DNA of 64,000 bases from Zonotrichia leucophrys gambelii (lineage: Eukaryota > Chordata > Aves > Passeriformes > Passerellidae): contig NC_088178.1 of NCBI RefSeq assembly GCF_028769735.1, positions 10,442,857 to 10,506,856 on the forward strand, in the 5' to 3' direction. The translations under genes were made by a program, and so were the position numbers. This document shows, in pieces, positions 41,601-53,575 of this stretch (position 1 is the stretch's first letter; every line of letters starts with the position of its first letter). The notes beneath the pieces were generated by a model. The model was not told the origin of the DNA, did no database searches, and saw only the letters and a list, made by a program, of their open reading frames with translations.

Positions 41601-42275
41601 TAAAATTAATACTTTTTTTAAAATAAAGTTTCCTCTGTTGAGAAAGCATCAGAACACACTCCAGATATCCAAGGATGACAGTGGATTTGCTCTGCTTGAT
41701 TTATTTATTGAAGTTTTATCCACCTACATCTTTCTCAGGTGCTACCATTCTGCTTCCAGTTTCACATTTTAAAAGGAGTATTATCTTTCTAAAAAGAGGC
41801 ATTCTTCAAATCCTGTGTAATCTCCACACTAGACTATTACTTCTAAAAATATGTCTAAAAACACAGTGCACGAATATGTTTTCATCATATAAAAATACAG
41901 TGCTGATGGAGTGCTCCATTCCCAATTAATTAAAGTGTGAGTATTGTAACATGCATTTATTTTTTTTCGATTCCATTTTTTCATTTTTTTAGGTTGACTT
42001 CTTTTGAGAGTCATGGTGAAAACTTTGCCTCACCATGGACTCAGCTTTCAGAAGCAAGGTGATAATTAGGCATGAATGATTCTTCTGTTTGAAAACCTCC
42101 ACAAATGTACCCAATTAAGGTTGGTAATGGTGGTTGTTAACTAAGAGCTTAAGTAAGCATGTCAAGGGCAGTCAGTAGATATTGGTACTGTCTGGAAGGC
42201 TGTGATGGCTTCTAGTCGGTCCTGCGCAAGGTAAGTTTCAAATTACTTGAATAGGACTTGAGGTTTTTATTCAGC

Positions 42276-42296
42276 TTTTTTTTTTTTTTTTTTTTT
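42276..42296. repeat. T21 homopolymer
   Basis: An uninterrupted run of 21 T. No retroposon body was recognised next to it, so it may be the complement of an old poly(A) or simple slippage. Confidence 0.97.
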
Positions 42297-44951
42297 AATG
42301 GATAGTGTTTCATGGGCAGCCAGTAACATTACTTTTTATGCTGTGGTTACCTATTGAAAGTGTTGTGTGCTAACCTCTGCTGTGTGTTACTGTGTCTGTT
42401 CTGGCTGGAAGGGCCCTCAGCAAGTGGTGATGGTCAGAGGACGATGCTGGCAGGAAAGAAATGGATTGACTGATGTTGAGTCTCTGCTGGTGCTGGTGCT
42501 AATGCCATGGATGTGCTCTGGAGCTCCTCAGTGGCAGTGCTGTGCCTCAGTTGTGCAGCAATGTTGGTTCTCAAGTTCTCAAAGCTCAAGGCTTGTGAGG
42601 TTGTGTGCAGAGCCCTCTTGGCTCACCAGGGAAAGCTGCAGCACTTCAGGAGACACAAAAGGCAAGCCTGGGGCAGCTGCAGTAGTGTGTCCAAGGTGCT
42701 GGAGTATCCACCACCAGAATAGCTCTTTCTTTCCTAATTTAAAATTTGATATGTACTGTGAAAGAAAAAAATCCTTCAAGCAATATGTGTTTAATGCCTT
42801 GTTAGTGAGGGACTTTAAATAAGTTGACGTAAAAAAGGACTCTCTATTAATCCAAGGTTACCCTACTTCACAAAAGAGCTAAGAGACTGCGCTTGGTGTC
42901 AGATGCTCTGAAAGCACCTGGCTGCCATGCAAACTGTTTTCCAAGAAATTAAAAGCATACAACCCCTCCAATAAGTGATGGAAAATATCAATTGTCAGAA
43001 ACTTCCCAGAAAAGTTTCTTCCTTGATAAATTTGAGAATCTTCACATTGTATTTTGCTTAATGCTGATTTCAAAGTATCTTACCTTAAGCTCTGAGGGGT
43101 TTGGTGCCTACTGAACATTTTGTAAAGTATTTTCTGTGGTAAACCAAAGTTCTTTCATGTCTATAAAAGAACTTAAGACAGCACTGTGTGTATGAAGCAG
43201 AAACTTCCATGGGAAAAAAATGTCGTAACATTAAGATGCAAAAAGAATAGGATAAAAACACTGGAAATACTGAGATGTCACTCCATAAATCATTGTTGTA
43301 CCCTCTCTTAAAATATATTTTTGTTTGCCTCACCTGACACAGGGCATTGCAGAAATAGAAAAGACTCAAGATCATGTGATAGAAATTAAATGTCTGGACT
43401 GACTGCCACAGGAGAAAAAATGAGAGCATGTTTAGGGAGAACAGTGTGACTTGCACAAAAGTACTGAATGAGGGGCTCTATTTGTTATTTAACCTAATGA
43501 AATGAGGTAAATCAGTGGAACAGGCAATATATTTTTAATTAATTACTGATGGAGCTTAATCCTATGATGTTTAACTGAATGCCTGGGCATTGCAAAGAAG
43601 GTAACAAATGTGATGCAGAAACGCATCAGCACCATTTAGGTCAAGGTAGATTCTGGACTTATGTTGGTTGTAGCAGAAGCAGTACTGTAGCAGTACTGAA
43701 ATAGAATAAAATGGCTATTTAAAACCTGAAAAGAAAAAAACCAACAACCAACTGCTTCAAACCCCATCTTCAACCCTCAAAAGGTCAAATTCAGCCCCAG
43801 AACAGCAGGTACAAAGTATACACAAGTTGAATTTGGTGCTAGAAGTGTATGACTTTATCCTTCATCTCCAAGGTTTTACTGTATTTTTAAAAAAAATTGT
43901 TAAAAGCTTGGACTGTGTTGTTATTCTCAGCACAGTCCCATAGGCTTTAATGTGACTATCATATTTTATTTGTGCATTTTAGTCAAATGCATTAGTCATG
44001 TATCAGAGATGACCTTGTAAGGGATAATGTTGAAAGCAGGAGAATATTATATTATGAAAAGTAATTTAATTAAAATGATAAAAGTTAATAAAGACAGAGC
44101 ATTAAATAAAAACCAAGCTCAGGGAAGGCACCAACTCTAAATGGAAATAGGCAGTGAGTATTGTCATTCTGATTTATTTTTGCTCTAAGTATGTCCATTG
44201 TTATGGGTATTTGCAAGTGAACGTAGTTAGCATGTTCCACATTGTCGAATACAGGATAATCTACACACGGACTCTTTTTCTTGCAATATTAAAAAAAATT
44301 TTAAAATGCCCATTAGAAAATACTTAATAGCAATTGCAGAATACAAACCAACTGAAAAAGGAAACAAAAATAAGAAATGACCACTTTTCCTAAGAAAGCA
44401 TGGTGGACTTGGTTGTCTGTCTGCATCAGTGCTGCAGGACTGGGAGGGACAATGCAAAACTTGCTGTAGAATGCAGGCTCTAGCCTGTTCCCTTGGCTGT
44501 GGGATGGAAAACAGCTTTCACGTGCTGGGGATGGTACTGGAGGTGCAGAGCAGCTGTGGCTGTTTATGATGCTGAGCAGAGCCAAGGGGAGCGCAGGGTT
44601 AGCAGGGCTCTTGCACTGCCCTGCAGGAGGGGCAGTGGCAGCGCTGTTTGTCCCAGGGGTCACCTTCTCTGTCCAGGTTGGCCGAACCAGGCTGGCCCTG
44701 CTCTCCTACCGGAGATGTGGGGTTGTGCCTGTGCCCAGAGAGCATCTGCTCCTCCCCTAGGCAGAGCTGTGTACACAGGATACAAGCAGGATGCGGAGGT
44801 TGTGTTTTTCTACTGGAAGCCCAAAGAGAGGAGCCAAGAGGTGTATTTATATCCACTGCCAAAGCAGAGAAAGAAAATGTACAAAATTCTGGTCCTAACT
44901 TACATTAAAAACTTAGAAAATGCCATCATTACAGTCTTATGTACAATATGG

Positions 44952-44989
44952 CCTGAGGATGTGACCGTGCCAATTTGCACATCCTCAGG
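44952..44989. repeat. 12-bp perfect inverted repeat with 14-nt loop
   Basis: The arm CCTGAGGATGTG (44952-44963) is exactly complementary to CACATCCTCAGG (44978-44989). Half the stem pairs are G-C, so a hairpin could form in RNA or single-stranded DNA. No known RNA family was recognised. Confidence 0.93.
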
Positions 44990-45179
44990 AAAACCAGTGA
45001 TTATCTCAACATGGTTAGAAGAAAAACTCCTGACAAAATAGAAATAGAATGAAAAAACTCGATAACACAAACACCACCAACACATATGAATCTGATTAAA
45101 TGCTGCCCTCACTGAGGAGAACAGTGCTTTATGTTCAGAAGATGTGCTATGCCCTGAATGAACACTCAAGCTATTTAAT

Positions 45180-45760
45180 CCAAATATGGTTAAAGTGAAA
45201 ATTGTGTTACCCCTTTTTAGCCTAAATGGTGGGCAGAGCTTGGCACAGGGAGGCTGCCTTTGGAAACGTGCCGGTGGCGTGTCAGTGCCGCTCTGCAGCG
45301 ATGATGTGATTGCGATTAACGAGCGGCACTGTGAGGGGGATGCTGACTGTAAAGAGCAATCCCATCACCTGACAATGGCTCTGCGATGAAATCTCTTACA
45401 CAGATTAAAGAGGGAAGGGCAATAACTCATCAGAAAAAGCAGAACTGTCTGCTTAATTACTTGAAAAATGTCTGAGCCACTACCTTTTATGACACCTGGT
45501 GGGTATAAACATGTCCACGGTTTTAATTAATTTTCCCTCTTCTTTCATTGCACCTGTATAGCCTGGAGAAATGCAATTCCAATGAAATTACAATTGCGCA
45601 TTTCTATATGAGTTTGAAACACACTTTGGCAATAACCAAAAAATGAGGCATTTCCATGGATTTAATTAGAGACAGGAAGTGTACTGGGAAAAATACTTCC
45701 CAACAATTATAATTATTCCAAATCAAGCCACAGTGCAAAGTGCCTTCTCTTAATTCATAA
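45180..45760. promoter_or_regulatory. Candidate structured or conserved non-coding block
   Basis: The CpG-bearing inverted repeat at 45283-45331 is followed by a repeat-free AT-rich stretch with TTTTAATTAATTTT, CAATTCC, ACAATTGCGC and TTTAATTAGAGACAGG. The mix of retained CpGs and intact motif words suggests selective constraint, but this is inference. Confidence 0.3.
45283..45331. repeat. 11-bp GC-rich inverted repeat with 27-nt loop
   Basis: The arm CAGTGCCGCTC (45283-45293) pairs exactly with GAGCGGCACTG (45321-45331). The block holds several CpGs, unusual in this AT-rich intron. The stem is too short for a typical microRNA precursor. Confidence 0.93.
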
Positions 45761-46054
45761 AACTTAGCTTTTAGGTGTCCATTTTAATTTAAAAAGATAA
45801 TGGAGGAGGCTTTTCTCTGGAGTGAAGCAGAGTTATGGTGAAAATCCATCTTGGCATTTTGAAAGCAGCAACAGCATAAGCTCATACTTTTGACCTTGCA
45901 GTCCTGCTAGTCTCATTTAAAATTGATGAGTGAGACCCTTGAATTTGTTCTGCTGAAAACAACACTTTTTATAATGACTTTTATAAACATACCACTAATT
46001 GTGCTGAAATGCCAGCTCTGCAGAAAAATGAAAGGAGCAGAGGTCTCTCCCCAG

Positions 46055-46076
46055 CCCCCCCCTTTTTTTTTTTTTT
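46055..46076. repeat. C8T14 tract
   Basis: Eight C followed by fourteen T, a pure pyrimidine run. No splice exon follows it on either strand. Confidence 0.95.
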
Positions 46077-48059
46077 GAGGCAGGAACAGGTTTGCTTCCA
46101 TTCTTTGGGGACACGAACCACTGACTTGTCAAGCATAGCCTGACAAGCAAAGCTTAAGCAAAGATACCTTGTATGTTCCTTCTTTCATATCACTCTAGGG
46201 AAGTCATGGTTATGCTGGTCTAAAGCAGGCAAAATTGAGATAAAACCCTAAATACAAATTCTGCATAGAAATCAAGTGTTCCCTAAAACTCACAATTACT
46301 CAGACACAACAGGTAACCCTTCTAGAGCTGAAGTCTTTCACTCCTTTCCTGTATTAGTCTGTGAATTTGTAAAGAAAGCAATTGCTTTAGAGGTTGAAAT
46401 GGTTTTAGTGGATGAAATCGGGACAAATTAAGGACGCAGGGTAAATAGTGGGGGAAGCAGAATCCAAAATGTGCAGGAATAGTGCAGTCACAGCAATACA
46501 GTATTGACATTTCTATCAATCCTCAAGCTTCACTGCCTGGGAGTTTGGGTTGGTGTAGGACCAGCGCTTGGGCAGTAGCCAGGATCTGCAGTGTTCCACA
46601 GCACTGCTGATGAATACAATGATGGCCTCTGGCGTGGCTAATGCTGACCAGAATATTTTCCATGGGCCCTAGCAATAAAAACACAAACCTTCTGAGCTGC
46701 TGAGGAATGCTTGAAGCTCACCTCTAAATTTTATTGGTGTCTCAGTCATTAAATTTCTCATTCTATGGACAGGTACTACATAGTAAATGTAGTTGTAGTT
46801 TCTTAGAAACTCACTGACTGATACTGTTTGATAGCATGTTCATACAGATGTTTAGCTAGGTCTTATTTTATGCCATCAAGCACATTACACTTGTTTTAAT
46901 TTTTTGCTTCAAAGGCTTAACATCTGGAAGGTACCAAATTAATAACTGGGAAAATGTCAGTCCAAGTATACAAAATACTTTTAATGATGATATTTGTATC
47001 TTTGTCGTGCAGAAAAAAACCAAAACCCAATATACTGATAGTAATCAGATTCAAAGCAGCACAGCATGAATTTTCAAGGTTTTTTGACACCATTTTTAGC
47101 AGCATTTTGGATTCCATGTCTTCCCCTCTCCAGAATGGCTGTGTTTATCATTTAACATGGTTAGAAAGCTCGCAAGTATTATTAGGTACACAACATTGTT
47201 TAGTGTAAATGCATTGAATTGTTTGGGCCTATGATGTACCAGCGCAGCCAAATAACTCTAAGATGGGTGTGTCTTGGAATGACCAGTATATCCCTTGGGA
47301 AGCAGGCATCTGAAATCTCCATATGCTTAACTGCCCTGAATAAAGCCATGGCAAACCTGGCATGTTGAGGAAAGAGACATTACAATTTGCTGCTTAGGAG
47401 GAATATAGCAAAAAGCCAGGTCCAGAAGATGTCTGTTCCTTTGAGCATGTTGCTCCTCCCAGTGCACGTCACTGCTGAGTATCTGTCCGGACAAACTCTG
47501 TTTGCACTGGCATGGAAGACAAAGCAGAACTGGACCCTTGGTTTTAAACCTGAGGGGCTGGGGGAGGAAATGAGGTTGCTGTAGGGCAACTGATCAGCAA
47601 GAGGAGAGGCTGTAAGTGACTGAAGTTGAGAACTGTGAGTCAAAAGCAGGACTGCAGGGAAGGGAAACTGTGATTGCAGGAAACATTCTGCAAAGAATGA
47701 CTTAAAGCAAACAGGATCTGCTGTACCTCCTGCCTGTCAGGTGGATTAATTTGGAAAGTCACACTTAGGCTAAATATGTTTCCACTGTATTTAGTTGCAC
47801 AGAGCAGAGAACTGAGCTAGCTATAAATCTGTTGTTTAGATGTTCTTGTGATAACAAAAATCCTGATAGCTTGGGTAGCAGACGCGTTGCTTTGGCAGTG
47901 CAGTGCTCATCATGGGCTTATTGGCCTTGCTGACAGTGGACTGGCTCTGCCAGATGATTCACAGCTTCCATGCTACATCACTATCATATCACTGTGATAG
48001 TCTTTCCTGTCCATCTTCCTAGTTAAACTCTCTTTGAGGCCCTTCCTATACTGTGTTTT

Positions 48060-48310
48060 GATTGCAGCAACAACCTTTCTTCTGGCCTTGACAAATGCAA
48101 TCTAGGTCTATTGATAACCATCCAGAAATCCAGAATGCTTCTGCTAAGACTGTTTTTCTAGCTCATTGCATGCTCTTGTTGCACTTCAGCACCAGCTACT
48201 CCTGTATCTCATCTGCCATCAGCCGTTTGCGCTCACTTTTGAAACCCTTCACTGCCTGTTCCTGCCACACTCATCATCTCCAGTTTGGTATCAGTCAGTC
48301 AGTGCTGCCC
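48060..48310 (+). mobile_element. Ancient CR1/L3-type LINE remnant (reverse transcriptase C-terminus)
   Basis: Conceptual translation across frames gives a series resembling the C-terminal part of CR1/L2/L3-clade reverse transcriptases. First comes a DKCN..LGLL segment (family pattern DYCN..L.GLP), then IQNASAKTVFLAHC (pattern QNAAAR.V....), then a segment ending LRSLLKPFTACSCHTHHLQFGI (pattern LL..LHWLPV..RI.FKI). The order and spacing agree with the family, but frames shift and stops are present, so the copy is a heavily decayed fossil. It is older than the CR1 at 50.5 kb. Length and exact ends are uncertain. Confidence 0.55.
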
Positions 48311-49029
48311 TCATAGCACTGCTTGATAAGAGCCTTTACTCCTTACCTGTTTGTTTTTTACTTACACTTTTTTTTATCACAGAGGAAGCCTTGTATTTTC
48401 TTCCATGCTGTTTTTCACACTTGAGAGGAGTTCTCCATAAAACTCAGTAAAATGAGATAATTAATCTCCTTAAAGGGCCCTCCCCCTCTTTTTCAGCAAC
48501 TGGAAATATGGTACTAAATATTAATTGTGTGCTGTGTTGCAACTAGTATCTTTCATGCTGACTAGTGTGGATTCCTTACTTCCCTGGACTTCAAAACTTG
48601 TCCACAGAATGAGAGCTTGCATTTGGGGTAGGGGATCACCCAGATGTTTGGACAGCATGCAGTTAGCACAAGAAGGGCTCATAAATACATGTTACCCTAA
48701 ATAATACCATTGTATAAATATTTTTACAGTGACAGCATAGAAAATGCTCACTTGGGAATCAACCAGTTAAACCCCCATCTTCAGTAAGTTTATGGAAATG
48801 ATGCATCATTAAGTGCCGACGCAGAGTGTGATATTACTTTCTGCCTGACTTCCCCTGCAGACTCCCACAACTTTTTAGACATTGTTGCCACTGTTCTTAT
48901 GCTATTTGATATTCAGAGAGCTCTGATTACCTTGTGACAAAGAAAGGATGAGAAGTGTGGAAAGGGTTTCAGAAAAAGAAACTCTGGACTGCTTGGCTGA
49001 AGGAGACATATTGAGAAATGATAGATACA

Positions 49030-49054
49030 TTATGGGGCTGTAATAGCCCCATAA
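49030..49054. repeat. 10-bp perfect hairpin with 5-nt loop
   Basis: TTATGGGGCT (49030-49039) and AGCCCCATAA (49045-49054) are exact reverse complements around GTAAT. A purine-rich A-tract follows. It looks like a compact stem-loop, but no function can be assigned. Confidence 0.93.
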
Positions 49055-50487
49055 ACTTTAAAAAAAGAAAGAAAAACAACTAACTGGAATGCCTGAGTTA
49101 TAGCAGTCATCTCCTAAATTTAGCTGGCATGGCAAATAAGTGCTATTCCTTGAAAATTACCACTGTGACTGACTTCTAACAATTTTATATGAAAGCAGGA
49201 ACTTTAATGCTCCGTGATCTCCTGTATAGCCTATAAAGCACTAAAAAAATATATAGTTAATTCTTTTGAAGGTACCTGGAGTGAACAGTGAGACGGACAA
49301 AGAAATATGAAGTATGGTTTTCTATAATTTTCTTATATTTATTTTCCTCTGGAGACCTCTTAATCACAGTATTCAGAAGGAGCTTGCACACTAAAGCATT
49401 TAGAAGCAGTGCACTGCTGTGGGAAGTTGAGTGCTCATCCATGGAACTGGTGTGAGCTGAGGTGCAGGTGCTGGCTCCTGTTCACAGCATGTTACTGCAA
49501 GTACATGGATTGTCACAGGCACTGCAGGTGAACAAGAAGATCATGGTATAAATCATTTTGAGTCAGAGGTCTCTGGGTTTTGGAGAGTACCTCATGATGC
49601 ATTTGCTCTACCACACAAATATTAAGTGCAATGAAAGTCTGTCAGAGGCTGCATTTCTCAAGAGCAGTCCTACAACTCTGTGCTTCAGCTCATGGTAAGA
49701 AACTGTAGTTTAATCAGCTACCACTGTACACATTTATTTCTGGTCATTGCAATTTAGATTAGTTCATGCCTCTATAGGATTTCTGTCAGGCATCCTGGTT
49801 ACAAGTGAGTCATTGCTCTGGAGAAGGGACCAACTCCATGCACTCACAGATATCCACATTTATCACGGCACAACACCTACAAACGCTTAGGTCTCCTGTG
49901 AAGGGCAGGAAGCAGCACTGATTTATGTGCTATGAACTCAAAGGAAACATCATAAAGAGAGTATTTTAAACTTAAAATAATGCTATTCTTAGCTGGCAAG
50001 ACTTGTGATTTTGATCCTTCTCAGATACACAGCCAACAGTGAGCTATCTGGCTGCACAAATGCCCCCGCTTTTCTTCTCTTGGTTAAATCTGTGATTTGA
50101 ATGCACACTCCAGTCCTCAGGAACATTATGTAGATTTGCAAAACTTTCAGAAAGACTTCCTGTCCATTAGCCACTGGCTGCTTTGCAAAAATGCATAAAG
50201 ATAGGGTTTTCCTCTTGTAACAGATGTAAGCTCCTTGCACTGTTGTTCAAACTGCTTGAAGGAAAGCAATATTCCTTTCCTCCTTTCGCTGAAATAGTGG
50301 CATCTCTCAACATAAACTGAAAATATACTTGGAACTTAATTTCATGCAGCTCTCACAATTTCACATGTGAGGGATGAACAAATGAGGATCAGCTTTTTGT
50401 AATTAGTGAGGCATACTAGAAGGACCACAGCCTGTAAAGTTTTCTGTGCTGCAAATGACTAATGTTCTTGTAGTACCAAGAAGCACT

Positions 50488-50974
50488 TAAGGTCTGTGTC
50501 CAGTTCTGGGCCCCTCACTTCAGGAAAGACTTTGAGGAGATGGAACATATCCAGAGAAAGGCAACAAAGCTGGTGAAAGGTCTAGAGACTAAGTCCTATG
50601 AGGAGCAGCTGAGGGAGCTGGGGGTGTTTAGGCTGTAGTAAAGGAGGCTCAGGGAAGACATTTTGCCCTTTAAGATGACCTGAAAGGAGGCTGTAGCCAG
50701 GTGGGGCTTGGCCTCTCTCCCAGGCAGCCAGCAACAGGACACGAGAAAATTACTTCAAACTGTGCCAGGGGAGGTTCAGGTTGCACATCAGGAAGAATTT
50801 CTTCTCTTTAAGGGTAGTTAGCATTGGAAAGAGCTTCCCAGGCAGGTGGTGGAGTCACTACTCCTGAAGGTGGCACTTAGGGCCATGGTTTAGTTGACAA
50901 GGTGGTGTTCAGTAATAGGTTGGCCTCAACTGTCTTGGAGGTCTTTTTCAAACTTAGTCATTCCATGATTCTGT
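50488..50974 (+). mobile_element. CR1 LINE, 5'-truncated 3' end
   Basis: The segment follows the CR1 3' region in order: a 'gtgtccagttctgggcccct' block at the start, then 'gagaaaggcaacaaagctggt', 'gaggagcagctgagggagctg', 'catcaggaagaatttcttctc', a 'ggcatggtttagt'-type segment and 'ttggaggtctttttcaaac', ending with ATTCCATGATTCTG, the characteristic CR1 tail. The copy is 5'-truncated, has internal deletions and many substitutions, and has no intact frame. CR1 elements are the dominant avian LINEs and lack poly(A) tails. The subfamily is not assigned. Confidence 0.93.
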
Positions 50975-53152
50975 TCTGTCTGAAAGGTGTTGAAAAATTT
51001 ATTTCAGTTGTCATTCTTGAAGCTTATTTGAAATAAATTCAGTTTTTAAATTTATGAACATACTGTAGGAATTGTTACCTAGAGTGTGGAGCAAATTAAT
51101 GTATTTTGGTTTCCAGTTTATGCTCATCACAAATGAAGAGGGAGAAAAGTAGTCCTAAAGAGCACTTCATTCTGATTAAGACTTGGAAGAACTCTAGGCA
51201 TAATTTAGAGCATCCTGTAGGGTACTCTAGCTTGGCTTGTGTTGGTCACAAGTCCAGCATTCTGACTGTCTGGAATGGTTTTTCTCAGGCCTGCTCCATG
51301 TCCTCCAGCTGCTGGCATGGTCATCTCCTCAATAAGCTTTTGAAATAGGGGGAGGATCAAAGAGCAAATGCCATTGAGCTGATTTTGCCAATCCTCTACC
51401 ACTGGAAGAATTTTTCCTGTGACAGTGAAAATCTTCTGCTCCATCCTAAGACAAACCAAAAGTTGGGGTTTTTTTTTTTGTCTACTTAACATGGTGAAGG
51501 CAGTATGGAGAAACTAAACCAGGGTCTAGATGCTTCCACAGTGACTTTAGTAGGCTTGCTCTAAACTCAGAGGTGCTACTGACAGTGCAGAGAAGCCCAT
51601 GGCAGATAAAATAGGTGGTTTGTAATGAATGAGGCAGAACTCTGCAGTAAATTCATCAGGGACACTGTGGCAAGGCCCAAAAGGGAAAGAGGTCTAATAT
51701 CCATTGAAGAGTGATGATAAAAATAAATTTTGAACAGCTGCTCTCCTCAGTTTGCACTAGACAAGGACATTTTTAAGGGTAAATATTGTTTAGAATAATG
51801 TAAAAGCTTCTGCATAATGAATTATGCACCTTTTCTGCAATACCCTTCAGAATAGCTACCCTGAGTTTTATCACAGGACTGTCCAAAACCATTTTCCTAA
51901 AAAATCATTAGAAAATACATTCTATAGTTCAAAATCTGGACAAAGTGCTTTAGCAAACTTCACAGCAAAGCAGGAGCAGGCTGCTGGGTGAGTGGTGACA
52001 AGGTGTTTCATAACTGAGGATCTGCAAACCCTTGCTGACAGCAAGATCAGCACAGTGGGACCAGTGTTCAAGGAAAGATATTTTAAGTCTGCCAGAAATT
52101 TTACGGCTCTTGTACAACCCAAATCGTCATAGAATCAGTTAAGGCAATTTTTATTTCTGAAGGGCAGCATCTGGCCTACTTGGCATGCTTTAAAATTTCA
52201 AATGTGTATTTTTCAAAGCAAGAAGCGTAACAAAAATATATAATTTAAACTGGCAGAACATTATACTTTGGATGACATTTTGTAGTTAATAACAATTTAA
52301 TATAGCATAAACTGTACTTCTGGTGCAACCTAGAAAAGCATCACACAGTTTAGAACAGGCATGCTAAAAGTTCATTTCAAAGTGGTGGTGCAGGCAGGCT
52401 CTGTGGCTCTTGCAGGAGCAGTAGCTTCTGCGTTATTGTTAGTGACTGGTTTTAGCATTTGGTACTTGTAAATGGACAAGATTCCGAAATCAAAAGGGAA
52501 TGTGAGGGGTAACACCTTGCTCATGGCACTGCAAGATTTATACCACAGTTTTGTCTGTTCCCTAAATCAAAGGCCGTACAAACTTTAGGAGACTTGTACC
52601 AAAGAGCCTGCCTGGGCCTTTGGCTCGTGTCCTCATTTGCACAGAAAGCCGTCCCTGTGGCTGAACCCGACCTCGCCGGGTGCAGGAGCGGCTCGTGCGT
52701 CATTTGCCCTTCCTTCCCCTGCCCTGCTTTGCACTCCGCGTCACTTACATTCCATTTTCCTTCCATCGAGTGCCCAAACATAATCTGGGCATGGCTTGGA
52801 GAGCTAAGCTGTGCCTGAGCAATGCAACTGAGCACCAGCTGCCTTTGTTTGTCCTCAAGTACCATGATACTCCTCCACTCAGTACATTCTGGAGAAATCT
52901 GGGAGGCCCCTCACTGTGCCTGGGAATGGCCAGACCCTGGGACATGCACACACCCTGCAGGCTGGAGGAAAGCCAGACTGGCTAATTCCTCATTTGTGTC
53001 GATGTAGTTAAGCTCCTTCCTAATGATATTTTGACCTGGGCAGAGAAGAGGAGCCATATGGCATCTTCCACCCCTGACAACAACTGCGGTTAGTGTAATC
53101 AGCACATTAGCTAGGTGATTTGTTTAGATTCAGCTGTCACTAACTTGTGGCA

Positions 53153-53172
53153 AACTCAATTATAATTAAGTT
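53153..53172. promoter_or_regulatory. Imperfect 20-bp AT palindrome with homeodomain-type core
   Basis: The arms 53153-53162 and 53163-53172 match except at one pair. The centre AATTATAATT (53158-53167) is a perfect palindrome containing TAAT/ATTA cores typical of paired homeodomain sites. Binding is an inference. Confidence 0.35.
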
Positions 53173-53575
53173 GTGTATTAGGTAGACTCCTAATATAAAC
53201 TGGTTTCATTTTCATATGCCATTTCAATTATATTTTCTGCCATAACCCTGCTTACAGATGAAGCGTCCTGTCTAACTCTTCCTCAGGGTCATTGCGTTTC
53301 CCACTTTTTAACTCAGGAACTGAATTTGTCTAGCATGGCAAATCAAAGAGCTACAGCATCAGCCAGAGAGCCATGCAACAATTTAAAAAAAATAATGCAC
53401 AATCATTAGCCTTAATACATCCCTAAATCAGCCTTCAGAGCCCCACTTTTTAATTGCTTTAGACATCTGTGTTTCAATTGTGGTCTAAGCTATTTAAAAT
53501 GGTGGCAATGTCTTTCCTTAGTTTTGAACAATATGCAGCCAGTGCAGCAGCAGGTGTAAAGGAGGGCTTTGAAAG

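Larger units (their letters stand above)
27318..42275 (-). other. NTNG1: NTNG1 upstream intron, second segment
   Basis: Intronic sequence between the microsatellite and the T21 tract. It contains an LTR fragment (31212-31408), a 24-bp palindrome (31928-31951), a TTTTG pentamer run (28275-28297), a pyrimidine tract (35558-35606) and GC-richer patches near 30.8-31.0, 36.8-36.95 and 40.6-40.95 kb that I cannot assign. No NTNG1 exon was recognised on the minus strand. Confidence 0.8.
42297..53575 (-). other. NTNG1: NTNG1 upstream intron, third segment
   Basis: The richest part of the intron. It holds a GC-richer unassigned block (44.5-44.8 kb), two perfect inverted repeats (44.95 and 45.28 kb), a C8T14 tract (46055-46076), an ancient LINE remnant (48.06-48.31 kb), a short hairpin (49.03 kb), a CR1 3' end (50.49-50.97 kb) and a homeodomain-type palindrome (53.15 kb). 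The 182-codon frame at 44493-45041 (+) has no recognised domain. Confidence 0.8.

Noticed and set aside
42367..42822. 151-codon open frame on the plus strand as a gene
   Set aside because: GC-rich in part, no known domain, no supporting splice or promoter signal.
44493..45041. 182-codon open frame on the plus strand as a gene
   Set aside because: No recognisable domain, and its first half lies in GC-rich DNA where stops are rare. No splice or promoter context was seen, and one frame of this length in 64 kb is compatible with chance.
48095..48450. Plus-strand frames at 48.1-48.45 kb as a cellular gene
   Set aside because: Their recognisable parts resemble a decayed LINE reverse transcriptase and are broken by frame shifts.
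49030..49060. Bacterial-type terminator hairpin
   Set aside because: The stem-loop resembles one, but the window is vertebrate intronic DNA where such a signal has no meaning.
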